A DNA stretch of 64,000 bases from Macrostomum hystrix (taxonomy: Eukaryota; Platyhelminthes; Macrostomidae): NCBI GenBank assembly GCA_950097015.1, contig CATNEN010000038.1, positions 23,077,001 to 23,141,000 of the forward strand, in the 5' to 3' direction. The notes under the pieces are model-generated. The model was not told where the DNA came from, searched no databases, and was given only the letters and a program-made list of their open reading frames with translations. How positions within the stretch are numbered: the stretch's first letter is position 1; every line of letters begins with the position of its first letter. The translations under genes were made by a program, and so were the position numbers. Below are positions 36,001-48,000 of this stretch, one piece after another.

Positions 36001-39000
36001 GAACTGCGGCACGGGATTGCCGCCAGTTCTGGGTGCCCGCCCATCTGTCCCTGTGGAGGGACTCAGCCCAGTCATCAATAAGGCGATTGATGACCTTGAT
36101 GGGGATCGGGACCAGGGGAGCAGGGCCCAGGAGAGAGCCAGAGCCACCTTGCTTGGCAAGGGTATCCGCTAGCTCGTTCCCTGGGAAGCCCGCATGCCCT
36201 GGGAGCGATTCTGCCAATTCTGCTGGCTCCTGAGCAGGCACGCACACAGATAGCAGGTACAGACACAGGTGTGTACATCTGCCCCGACTGTACAATGTCA
36301 TGCAGTGCACAATGTCAACTGTGAATTGGAGGTTGACCCACTAAGGCGCAAATTGCACGAAAAGCTCCCAAGCCTTCTCTCCACGACAGAGCCTCAAATG
36401 AATGTCGGTGCGGAATCTAGCCCAGCGACCTTGGGCGAGAGGCAAATGCCTTAACCGCTCTGTTACTCACCTTCAGGTGCGAGTGATACACTGATATTAT
36501 GAATCCATTGTTGCAGCGCTATTATTTGGCACCAGTTTTTAGTATGTATCTGTAGTACATGACAATAGTATTGGTATTTGGCATTGATATTCAGAGTTTT
36601 ATTTGGCATCGGTACTTGCTATAGGAATCAATATTGATATTGTTATTTCTTTTAAGATTTTACTTCTCATATGTACTTTCAGACTCTGACGACCAAGCTG
36701 CTGTAGGGGAGAGCGAGGTGCTCCGGATGAAGTCGCTGCTGCAGAAGTTAATGGACCACCTGCGACACTGGAAGCACCTTAACGACCAGATGGATTATGC
36801 CAAGCAAGATCAGCGTGCTCTGCTGCAGGAGACAACTCAAGTGCTCTCTGCTTTCAGTGTTCTCAGGTAGCGTGATAAGGTCTCTATGAAAGATCAATAA
36901 TTTCTATGAAATCAGTACAAGACGATCCAAAGACGATGAAAATTTGTTAAATGTTAGTTTTGTCTATGTTTATAGAGGCCTTGAATTAAATTGATAATTT
37001 ATTGAATTTTCAGCCGAGTGCAGAATGAGAGCCTGTCGCAGCTGGAAGACCTCCAGGCCAGGATTGACGAGTGGCGCTTTCACAGTCCGATGTCACGCGC
37101 CTCGTCGGTTAGACGGAGTGAAATTCTGGTGAGGTCATCAAAAATAACTGAATACGAACTGTCAGTTTTTTAATCTTTTTTGCTCGGAAATTTCAAACAG
37201 GATGCCGTTGCGGCTACAATCAGCCAGGTTGGCACTCGCAGCAGGACTGGTCGAGACAGTGCAGTCAGCGAGCGACTACTAAATCAGGAGCCGCCACGCG
37301 CCGCCTCGGGACCGCAGTCGCCGCCGGTGATTGACAACTGGATGTCGGAGATTTTACAGCATTCTAAGCTAAGCCAGCAATGGCCCGGCGAAATCGGAAA
37401 GTCGACACACCGAGGCACCCAAACTGACGCAAAAACAGGCGAACGTGAGGGTGAAGAATGGCCTAAGTATGTTGACGCCTTTTCTGCGTACGGAAGGCTT
37501 GAAAGTGCTAGCTTAGAAAAGACGGAGCTTTCGCGACTTGTCTACAACTACGTGCAAGAGCACGAGGAAGAGGTGAAGGCGTTCTTACACAAGAACTGTC
37601 CTAGTCCGATAGTCAACGCGGCCTCCACCTTCGGGACGGTAGCTGGACAACCGATAGACATAATGGACAGTATGGCCCATATCGAAGAAGCGATTGAATC
37701 TCGCCAAAGTATCCGAGTAAAAACTTCTCAACTGCAAACAGTCCAGACAGACAATGCTGAGAGTCAGACTACACCGGTGCCCGTGGCAACAACGGAAGTG
37801 AACTTCCTCCGAACCTTTGAAGACGCTTGCACTGTCAGTCGTCAGGCTGTGACTGACGCAAAAGTCAGTTGCAAGCCTATTGAAACACAGCTGAAAAAGG
37901 CCTCTACAAGAGACACAGTTAGTGTCTTCTGTGTTGATTTGTGTAATAACGAGACAGCTACAGTTAACGCTTCAATTAGCAAAGAGACACAGACAACAGA
38001 AGACTTGCAGGAAAAAAATGTGACGTCCTTAGCAAAAGAAATGGGAGCACACAGCCAGGTTGAACATCAAAGCGATGGAGTACAAGCCAGGGGTCAGCAG
38101 CCACTGTCCCACAGCATAGTCGCTTCAGAACCACAACAGGTGGCAGAAAAGAGCTCATTTTTCGAAGATGAACCAGAAAAAAGTAAAACTTCAAAGAAAC
38201 AACAAACTGGAAAACACGAATTGGCACCAACAACAGAGAAGGTTAACTCATGTGTATGCTATAATCAAGATTTGCGCGTAACAGACTGCATGACCTTCAT
38301 CGACTCGTCATGCCAAGAGAGCCAAGTACAAAAAAGCCAGGTGTTCATTGAATCAGGCGTCAGTTGCAAAATAGAAATGCTTAATAGCTTAGTAGGCATT
38401 ACAGCTCATCCAAAAATATCCCACTGCGAAACCTTCCTAGAGACATCGTACGACGAGGCCAAAGTACAGGCGCTACAGACAGTCAGCGAGATGGGCTTCA
38501 GCGAGCAGACGTTCCAGGCCGACGGGTCCATCTGCTTCCGACTAGAGCCCGAGCTAGCAGTGTGCGGTAGCTTCCTCGAGACAACGTACGATGAGGCCAA
38601 AGTACAGGCGCAACAGGCAGTCAGCGAGATGGGCTTCAGCGAGCAGACGTTCCAGGCCGACGGGTCCATCTGCTTCCGACTAGAGCCCGAGCTTGCAGCT
38701 TGTCAGAGCTTCCAGGAGACGTCGATCGCCGAAGCTAAAGTACAGGCGCAACAGGCAGTCAGCGATATGGGCTTCAGCGAGCAGACGTTCCAGGCCGACG
38801 GGTCCATCTGCTTCCGTCTAGAACTCGAGCTTGCAGCTTGTCAGAGCTTCCAGGAGACGTCGATCGCCGAAGCAAAAGTACAGGCGCAACAGACAGTCAG
38901 CGAGATGGGCTTCAGCGAGCAGACGTTCCAGGCCGACGGGTCCATCTGCTTCCGACTAGAGCCCGAGCTTGCAGTGTGCGGTAGCTCCCTCGAGACAACG

Positions 39001-42000
39001 TACGATGAGGCCAAAGTACAGGCGCAACAGGCAGTCAGCGAGATGGGCTTCAGCGAGCAGACGTTCCAGGCCGACGGGTCCATCTGCTTCCGTCTAGAAC
39101 TCGAGCTTGCAGCTTGTCAGAGCTTCCAGGAGACGTCGATCGCCGAAGCAAAAGTACAGGCGCAACAGACAGTCAGCGAGATGGGCTTCAGCGAGCAGAC
39201 GTTCCAGGCCGACGGGTCCATCTGCTTCCGACTAGAGCCCGAGCTTGCAGTGTGCGGTAGCTCCCTCGAGACAACGTACGATGAGGCCAAAGTACAGGCG
39301 CAACAGGCAGTCAGCGAGATGGGCTTCAGCGAGCAGACGTTCCAGGCCGACGGGTCCATCTGCTTCCGACTAGAGCCCGAGCTAGCAGTCTGCGGTAGCT
39401 TCCTCGAGACAACGTACGACGAGGCCAAAGTACAGGCGCAACAGGCAGTCAGCGAGATGGGCTTCAGCGAGCAGACGTTCCAGGCCGACGGGTCCATCTG
39501 CTTCCGACTAGATCCCGAGCTTGCAGTGTGCGGTAGCTCCCTCGAGACAACGTACGACGAGGCCAAAGTACAGGCGCAACAGGCAGTCAGCGAGATGGGC
39601 TTCAGCGAGCAGACGTTCCAGGCAGACGGGTCCATCTGCTTCCGTCTAGAACTCGAGCTTGCAGCTTGTCAGAGCTTCCAGGAGACGTCGATCGCCGAAG
39701 CCAAAGTACAGGCGCAACAGACAGTCAGCGAGATGGGCTTCAGCGAGCAGACGTTCCAGGCCGACGGGTCCATCTGCTTCCGACTAGAGCCCGAGCTTGC
39801 AGTGTGCGGTAGCTCCCTCGAGACAACGTACGATGAGGCCAAAGTACAGGCGCAACAGGCAGTCAGCGAGATGGGCTTCAGCGAGCAGACGTTCCAGGCC
39901 GACGGGTCCATCTGCTTCCGTCTAGAACTCGAGCTTGCAGCTTGTCAGAGCTTCCAGGAGACGTCGATCGCCGAAGCCAAAGTACAGGCGCAACAGACAG
40001 TCAGCGAGATGGGCTTCAGCGAGCAGACGTTCCAGGCCGACGGGTCCATCTGCTTTCGACTAGAGCCCGAGCTAGCAGTCTGCGGTAGCTTCCTCGAGAC
40101 AACGTACGACGAGGCCAAAGTACAGGCGCAACAGGCAGTCAGCGAGATGGGCTTCAGCGAGCAGACGTTCCAGGCCGACGGGTCCATCTGCTTCCGACTA
40201 GAGCCCGAGCTAGCAGTCTGCGGTAGCTTCCTCGAGACAACGTACGACGAGGCCAAAGTACAGGCGCAACAGACAGTCAGCGAGATGGGCTTCAGCGAGC
40301 AGACGTTCCAGGCCGACGGGTCCATCTGCTTCCGACTAGAGCCCGAGCTAGCAGTCTGCGGTAGCTTCCTCGAGACAACGTACGATGAGGCCAAAGTACA
40401 GGCGCAACAGGCAGTCAGCGAGATGGGCTTCAGCGAGCAGACGTTCCAGGCCGACGGGTCCATCTGCTTCCGACTAGAGCCCGAGCTAGCAGTCTGCGGT
40501 AGCTTCCTCGAGACAACGTACGACGAGGCCAAAGTACAGGCGCAACAGGCAGTCAGCGAGATGGGCTTCAGCGAGCAGACGTTCCAGGCCGACGGGTCCA
40601 TCTGCTTCCGACTAGAGCCCGAGCTTGCAGTGTGCGGTAGCTTCCTCGAGACAACGTACGACGAGGCCAAAGTACAGGCGCAACAGACAGTCAGCGAGAT
40701 GGGCTTCAGCGAGCAGACGTTCCAGGCCGACGGGTCCATCTGCTTCCGACTAGAGCCCGAGCTTGCAGTGTGCGGTAGCTCCCTCGAGACAACGTACGAT
40801 GAGGCCAAAGTACAGGCGCAACAGACAGTCAGCGAGATGGGCTTCAGCGAGCAGACGTTCCAGGCCGACGGGTCCATCTGCTTCCGTCTAGAACTCGAGC
40901 TTGCAGCTTGTCAGAGCTTCCAGGAGACGTCGATCGCCGAAGCCAAAGTACAGGCGCAACAGACAGTCAGCGAGATGGGCTTCAGCGAGCAGACGTTCCA
41001 GGCCGACGGGTCCATCTGCTTCCGTCTAGAACTCGAGCTTGCAGCTTGTCAGAGCTTCCAGGAGACGTCGATCGCTGAAGCCAAAGTACAGGCGCAACAG
41101 ACAGTCAGCGAGATGGGCTTCAGCGAGCAGACGTTCCAGGCCGACGGGTCCATCTGCTTTCGACTAGAGCCCGAGCTAGCAGTCTGCGGTAGCTTCCTCG
41201 AGACAACGTACGACGAGGCCAAAGTACAGGCGCAACAGGCAGTCAGCGAGATGGGCTTCAGCGAGCAGACGTTCCAGGCCGACGGGTCCATCTGCTTCCG
41301 ACTAGAGCCCGAGCTTGCAGTGTGCGGTAGCTCCCTCGAGACAACGTACGATGAGGCCAAAGTAAAGGCGCAACAGGCAGTCAGCGAGATGGGCTTCAGC
41401 GAGCAGACGTTCCAGGCCGACGGGTCCATCTGCTTCCGTCTAGAACTCGAGCTTGCAGCTTGTCAGAGCTTCCAGGAGACGTCGATCGCCGAAGCCAAAG
41501 TACAGGCGCAACAGACAGTCAGCGAGATGGGCTTCAGCGAGCAGACGTTCCAGGCCGACGGGTCCATCTGCTTCCGTCTAGAACTCGAGCTTGCAGCTTG
41601 TCAGAGCTTCCAGGAGACGTCGATCGCCGAAGCCAAAGTACAGGCGCAACAGACAGTCAGCGAGATGGGCTTCAGCGAGCAGACGTTCCAGGCCGACGGG
41701 TCCATCTGCTTCCGACTAGAGCCCGAGCTTGCAGTGTGCGGTAGCTCCCTCGAGACAACGTACGACGAGGCCAAAGTACAGGCGCAACAGGCAGTCAGCG
41801 AGATGGGCTTCAGCGAGCAGACGTTCCAGGCCGACGGGTCCATCTGCTTCCGACTAGAGCCCGAGCTTGCAGTGTGCGGTAGCTCCCTCGAGACAACGTA
41901 CGATGAGGCCAAAGTAAAGGCGCAACAGGCAGTCAGCGAGATGGGCTTCAGCGAGCAGACGTTCCAGGCCGACGGGTCCATCTGCTTCCGTCTAGAACTC

Positions 42001-45000
42001 GAGCTTGCAGCTTGTCAGAGCTTCCAGGAGACGTCGATCGCCGAAGCCAAAGTACAGGCGCAACAGACAGTCAGCGAGATGGGCTTCAGCGAGCAGACGT
42101 TCCAGGCCGACGGGTCCATCTGCTTCCGACTAGAGCCCGAGCTTGCAGTGTGCGGTAGCTCCCTCGAGACAACGTACGATGAGGCCAAAGTACAGGCGCA
42201 ACAGGCAGTCAGCGAGATGGGCTTCAGCGAGCAGACGTTCCAGGCCGACGGGTCCATCTGCTTCCGTCTAGAACTCGAGCTTGCAGCTTGTCAGAGCTTC
42301 CAGGAGACGTCGATCGCCGAAGCAAAAGTACAGGCGCAACAGACAGTCAGCGAAATGGGCTTCAGCGAGCAGACGTTCCAGGCCGACGGGTCCATCTGCT
42401 TCCGTCTAGAACTCGAGCTTGCAGCTTGTCAGAGCTTCCAGGAGACGTCGATCGCCGAAGCAAAAGTACAGGCGCAACAGACAGTCAGCGAGATGGGCTT
42501 CAGCGAGCAGACGTTCCAGGCCGACGGGTCCATCTGCTTCCGTCTAGAACTCGAGCTTGCAGCTTGTCAGAGCTTCCAGGAGACGTCGATCGCCGAAGCC
42601 AAAGTACAGGCGCAACAGACAGTCAGCGAGATGGGCTTCAGCGAGCAGACGTTCCAGGCCGACGGGTCCATCTGCTTCCGACTAGAGCCCGAGCTAGCAG
42701 TCTGCGGTAGCTTCCTCGAGACAACGTACGACGAGGCCAAAGTACAGGCGCAACAGGCAGTCAGCGAGATGGGCTTCAGCGAGCAGACGTTCCAGGCCGA
42801 CGGGTCCATCTGCTTCCGACTAGAGCCCGAGCTTGCAGTGTGCGGTAGCTCCCTCGAGACAACGTACGATGAGGCCAAAGTACAGGCGCAACAGGCAGTC
42901 AGCGAGATGGGCTTCAGCGAGCAGACGTTCCAGGCCGACGGGTCCATCTGCTTCCGTCTAGAACTCGAGCTTGCAGCTTGTCAGAGCTTCCAGGAGACGT
43001 CGATCGCCGAAGCAAAAGTACAGGCGCAACAGACAGTCAGCGAGATGGGCTTCAGCGAGCAGACGTTCCAGGCCGACGGGTCCATCTGCTTCCGACTAGA
43101 GCCCGAGCTTGCAGTGTGCGGTAGCTCCCTCGAGACAACGTACGATGAGGCCAAAGTACAGGCGCAACAGGCAGTCAGCGAGATGGGCTTCAGCGAGCAG
43201 ACGTTCCAGGCCGACGGGTCCATCTGCTTCCGTCTAGAACTCGAGCTTGCAGCTTGTCAGAGCTTCCAGGAGACGTCGATCGCCGAAGCCAAAGTACAGG
43301 CGCAACAGACAGTCAGCGAGATGGGCTTCAGCGAGCAGACGTTCCAGGCCGACGGGTCCATCTGCTTCCGACTAGAGCCCGAGCTAGCAGTCTGCGGTAG
43401 CTTCCTCGAGACAACGTACGACGAGGCCAAAGTACAGGCGCAACAGGCAGTCAGCGAGATGGGCTTCAGCGAGCAGACGTTCCAGGCCGACGGGTCCATC
43501 TGCTTCCGACTAGAGCCCGAGCTTGCAGTGTGCGGTAGCTCCCTCGAGACAACGTACGATGAGGCCAAAGTACAGGCGCAACAGGCAGTCAGCGAGATGG
43601 GCTTCAGCGAGCAGACGTTCCAGGCCGACGGGTCCATCTGCTTCCGTCTAGAACTCGAGCTTGCAGCTTGTCAGAGCTTCCAGGAGACGTCGATCGCCGA
43701 AGCCAAAGTACAGGCGCAACAGACAGTCAGCGAGATGGGCTTCAGCGAGCAGACGTTCCAGGCCGACGGGTCCATCTGCTTCCGTACTAGAACTCGAGCT
43801 TGCAGCTTGTGCAGGAGCTTCCAGGAGACGTACGATCGCCGAAGCCAAAGTACAGGCGCAACAGACAGTCAGCGAGATGGGCTTCAGCGAGCAGACGTTC
43901 CAGGCCGACGGGTCCATCTGCTTCCGTCTAGAACTCGAGCTTGCAGCTTGTCAGAGCTTCCAGGAGACGTCGATCGCCGAAGCCAAAGTACAGGCGCAAC
44001 AGACAGTCAGCGAGATGGGCTTCAGCGAGCAGACGTTCCAGGCCGACGGGTCCATCTGCTTCCGTCTAGAACTCGAGCTTGCAGCTTGTCAGAGCTTCCA
44101 GGAGACGTCGATCGCCGAAGCAAAAGTACAGGCGCAACAGACAGTCAGCGAGATGGGCTTCAGCGAGCAGACGTTCCAGGCCGACGGGTCCATCTGCTTC
44201 CGTCTAGAACTCGAGCTTGCAGCTTGTCAGAGCTTCCAGGAGACGTCGATCGCCGAAGCAAAGTACAGGCGCAACAGACAGTCAGCGAGATGGGCTTCAG
44301 CGAGCAGACGTTCCAGGCCGACGGGTCCATCTGCTTCCGACTAGAGCCCGAGCTAGCAGTCTGCGGTAGCTTCCCTCGAGACAACGTACGACTGAGGCCA
44401 AAGTACAGGCGCAACAGGCAGTCAGCGAGATGGGCTTCAGCGAGCAGACGTTCCAGGCCGACGGGTCCATCTGCTTCCGACTAGAGCCCGAGCTTGCAGT
44501 GTGCGGTAGCTTCCCTCGAGACAACGTACGATCGAGGCCAAAGTACAGGCGCAACAGGCAGTCAGCGAGATGGGCTTCAGCGAGCAGACGTTCCAGGCCG
44601 ACGGGTCCATCTGCTTCCGTCTAGAACTCGAGCTTGCAGCTTGTCAGAGCTTCCAGGAGACGTCGATCGCCGAAGCCAAAGTACAGGCGCAACAGACAGT
44701 CAGCGAGATGGGCTTCAGCGAGCAGACGTTCCAGGCCGACGGGTCCATCTGCTTCCGACTAGAGCCCGAGCTTGCAGTGTGCGGTAGCTCCCTCGAGACA
44801 ACGTACGACGAGGCCAAAGTACAGGCGCAACAGGCAGTCAGCGAGATGGGCTTCAGCGAGCAGACGTTCCAGGCCGACGGGTCCATCTGCTTCCGACTAG
44901 AGCCCGAGCTTGCAGTGTGCGGTAGCTCCCTCGAGACAACGTACGATGAGGCCAAAGTACAGGCGCAACAGGCAGTCAGCGAGATGGGCTTCAGCGAGCA

Positions 45001-48000
45001 GACGTTCCAGGCCGACGGGTCCATCTGCTTCCGTCTAGAACTCGAGCTTGCAGCTTGTCAGAGCTTCCAGGAGACGTCGATCGCCGAAGCCAAAGTACAG
45101 GCGCAACAGACAGTCAGCGAGATGGGCTTCAGCGAGCAGACGTTCCAGGCCGACGGGTCCATCTGCTTCCGTCTAGAACTCGAGCTTGCAGCTTGTCAGA
45201 GCTTCCAGGAGACGTCGATCGCCGAAGCCAAAGTACAGGCGCAACAGACAGTCAGCGAGATGGGCTTCAGCGAGCAGACGTTCCAGGCCGACGGGTCCAT
45301 CTGCTTCCGTCTAGAACTCGAGCTTGCAGCTTGTCAGAGCTTCCAGGAGACGTCGATCGCCGAAGCAAAAGTACAGGCGCAACAGACAGTCAGCGAGATG
45401 GGCTTCAGCGAGCAGACGTTCCAGGCCGACGGGTCCATCTGCTTCCGTCTAGAACTCGAGCTTGCAGCTTGTCAGAGCTTCCAGGAGACGTCGATCGCCG
45501 AAGCCAAAGTACAGGCGCAACAGACAGTCAGCGAGATGGGCTTCAGCGAGCAGACGTTCCAGGCCGACGGGTCCATCTGCTTCCGACTAGAGCCCGAGCT
45601 AGCAGTCTGCGGTAGCTCCCTCGAGACAACGTACGATGAGGCCAAAGTACAGGCGCAACAGACAGTCAGCGAGATGGGCTTCAGCGAGCAGACGTTCCAG
45701 GCCGACGGGTCCATCTGCTTCCGACTAGAGCCCGAGCTTGCAGTGTGCGGTAGCTCCCTCGAGACAACGTACGATGAGGCCAAAGTACAGGCGCAACAGG
45801 CAGTCAGCGAGATGGGCTTCAGCGAGCAGACGTTCCAGGCCGACGGGTCCATCTGCTTCCGTCTAGAACTCGAGCTTGCAGCTTGTCAGAGCTTCCAGGA
45901 GACGTCGATCGCCGAAGCAAAAGTACAGGCGCAACAGACAGTCAGCGAGATGGGCTTCAGCGAGCAGACGTTCCAGGCCGACGGGTCCATCTGCTTCCGA
46001 CTAGAGCCCGAGCTAGCAGTCTGCGGTAGCTTCCTCGAGACAACGTACGACGAGGCCAAAGTACAGGCGCAACAGGCAGTCAGCGAGATGGGCTTCAGCG
46101 AGCAGACGTTCCAGGCCGACGGGTCCATCTGCTTCCGTCTAGAACTCGAGCTTGCAGCTTGTCAGAGCTTCCAGGAGACGTCGATCGCCGAAGCAAAAGT
46201 ACAGGCGCAACAGACAGTCAGCGAGATGGGCTTCAGCGAGCAGACGTTCCAGGCCGACGGGTCCATCTGCTTCCGTCTAGAACTCGAGCTTGCAGCTTGT
46301 CAGAGCTTCCAGGAGACGTCGATCGCCGAAGCCATAGTACAGGCGCAACAGACAGTCAGCGAGATGGGCTTCAGCGAGCAGACGTTCCAGGCCGACGGGT
46401 CCATCTGCTTCCGACTAGAGCCCGAGCTAGCAGTCTGCGGTAGCTTCCTCGAGACAACGTACGACGAGGCCAAAGTACAGGCGCAACAGGCAGTCAGCGA
46501 GATGGGCTTCAGCGAGCAGACGTTCCAGGCCGACGGGTCCATCTGCTTCCGACTAGAGCCCGAGCTTGCAGTGTGCGGTAGCTCCCTCGAGACAACGTAC
46601 GATGAGGCCAAAGTACAGGCGCAACAGGCAGTCAGCGAGATGGGCTTCAGCGAGCAGACGTTCCAGGCCGACGGGTCCATCTGCTTCCGTCTAGAACTCG
46701 AGCTTGCAGCTTGTCAGAGCTTCCAGGAGACGTCGAACGCCGAAGCTAAAGTACAGGCGCAACAGACAGTCAGCGAGATGGGCTTCAGCGAGCAGACGTT
46801 CCAGGCCGACGGGTCCATCTGCTTCCGACTAGAGCCCGAGCTAGCAGTCTGCGGTAGCTCCCTCGAGACAACGTACGATGAGGCCAAAGTAAAGGCGCAA
46901 CAGGCAGTCAGCGAGATGGGCTTCAGCGAGCAGACGTTCCAGGCCGACGGGTCCATCTGCTTCCGTCTAGAACTCGAGCTTGCAGCTTGTCAGAGCTTCC
47001 AGGAGACGTCGATCGCCGAAGCCAAAGTACAGGCGCAACAGACAGTCAGCGAGATGGGCTTCAGCGAGCAGACGTTCCAGGCCGACGGGTCCATCTGCTT
47101 CCGACTAGAACTCGAGCTTGCAGCTTGTCAGAGCTTCCAGGAGACGTCGATCGCCGAAGCCAAAGTACAGGCGCAACAGACAGTCAGCGAGATGGGCTGC
47201 AGCGAGCAGAAATTCCAGAGTGACGGTTTTGTCGTATGTCGAGTTCAACAGTATTGTTCTAGTGTCTGTATTTCACCTGAGCCGACGATTGTGTGTTGCA
47301 GTAGCTCTTTGGAGATGGAATACGTTCGATGTTGTATTCGTGCTCAGAATGCCGTTGTTGAATCTTACATTTTTATTAAGCCAGAAGTGGCCTTTGCGTG
47401 TGTTAGTGTTGGACCTAAGTCTAGTGTTTCATTCTGCCATAGCTTTTCAGAAACATCTTTAGAGGATTCGAGAGTTCGGGCAAGGCAGGCAGTCGCTTAT
47501 TTTGGGTACAGTTTTGGTTCGCAGCCGCTGGTATCCTTCACTGCGTCGTATTTTGAGCGGCAAGTCGTTCAGAGCAATGCACTGTGCCATACAGTTGCTC
47601 TTTGCAATTCGAATATCGAACACAAGCAAGCGATCGCGAATTCGGGGGTTGTTATTGGAAAGGAGGCGGTGGAATGCTGCATAAGGAGTGAGTGGCACGC
47701 CAGTGTAATCGAAGGAGGCACACATTTTGAGCATCGGTATGAGACCAGTGGTGCACGGTTTTCCGCACCTATTGTTCAGAACTCAGCCGTTCAAGTTGAG
47801 AAGCAAACCGCTGAATCACTCGTCGTTTCTGTTCGGAGTAGTGTTGTTCTCTCGTCCGCCTGTTTCGAGATCGAAGTATCTGAGTCCAATGCATCATTCA
47901 ACCGCAGAGCAAAGCAAGCAGATCGGGGGTCGCTTTGGCGTTCATCGATTGGAATTTCGAGTGGAAGTTTCTGGGCCGGACCGCCGGCTCTGGAAGTTCA

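Noticed and set aside
38406-46956. Recurrent antisense and alternative-frame ORFs in the 138-bp array (MDPSAWNVCSLKP, MSELPGDVDRRS)
   Set aside because: Shadows of the 46-aa coding repeat; the sense frame is continuous with plakin exons and flanking non-repeat coding sequence.
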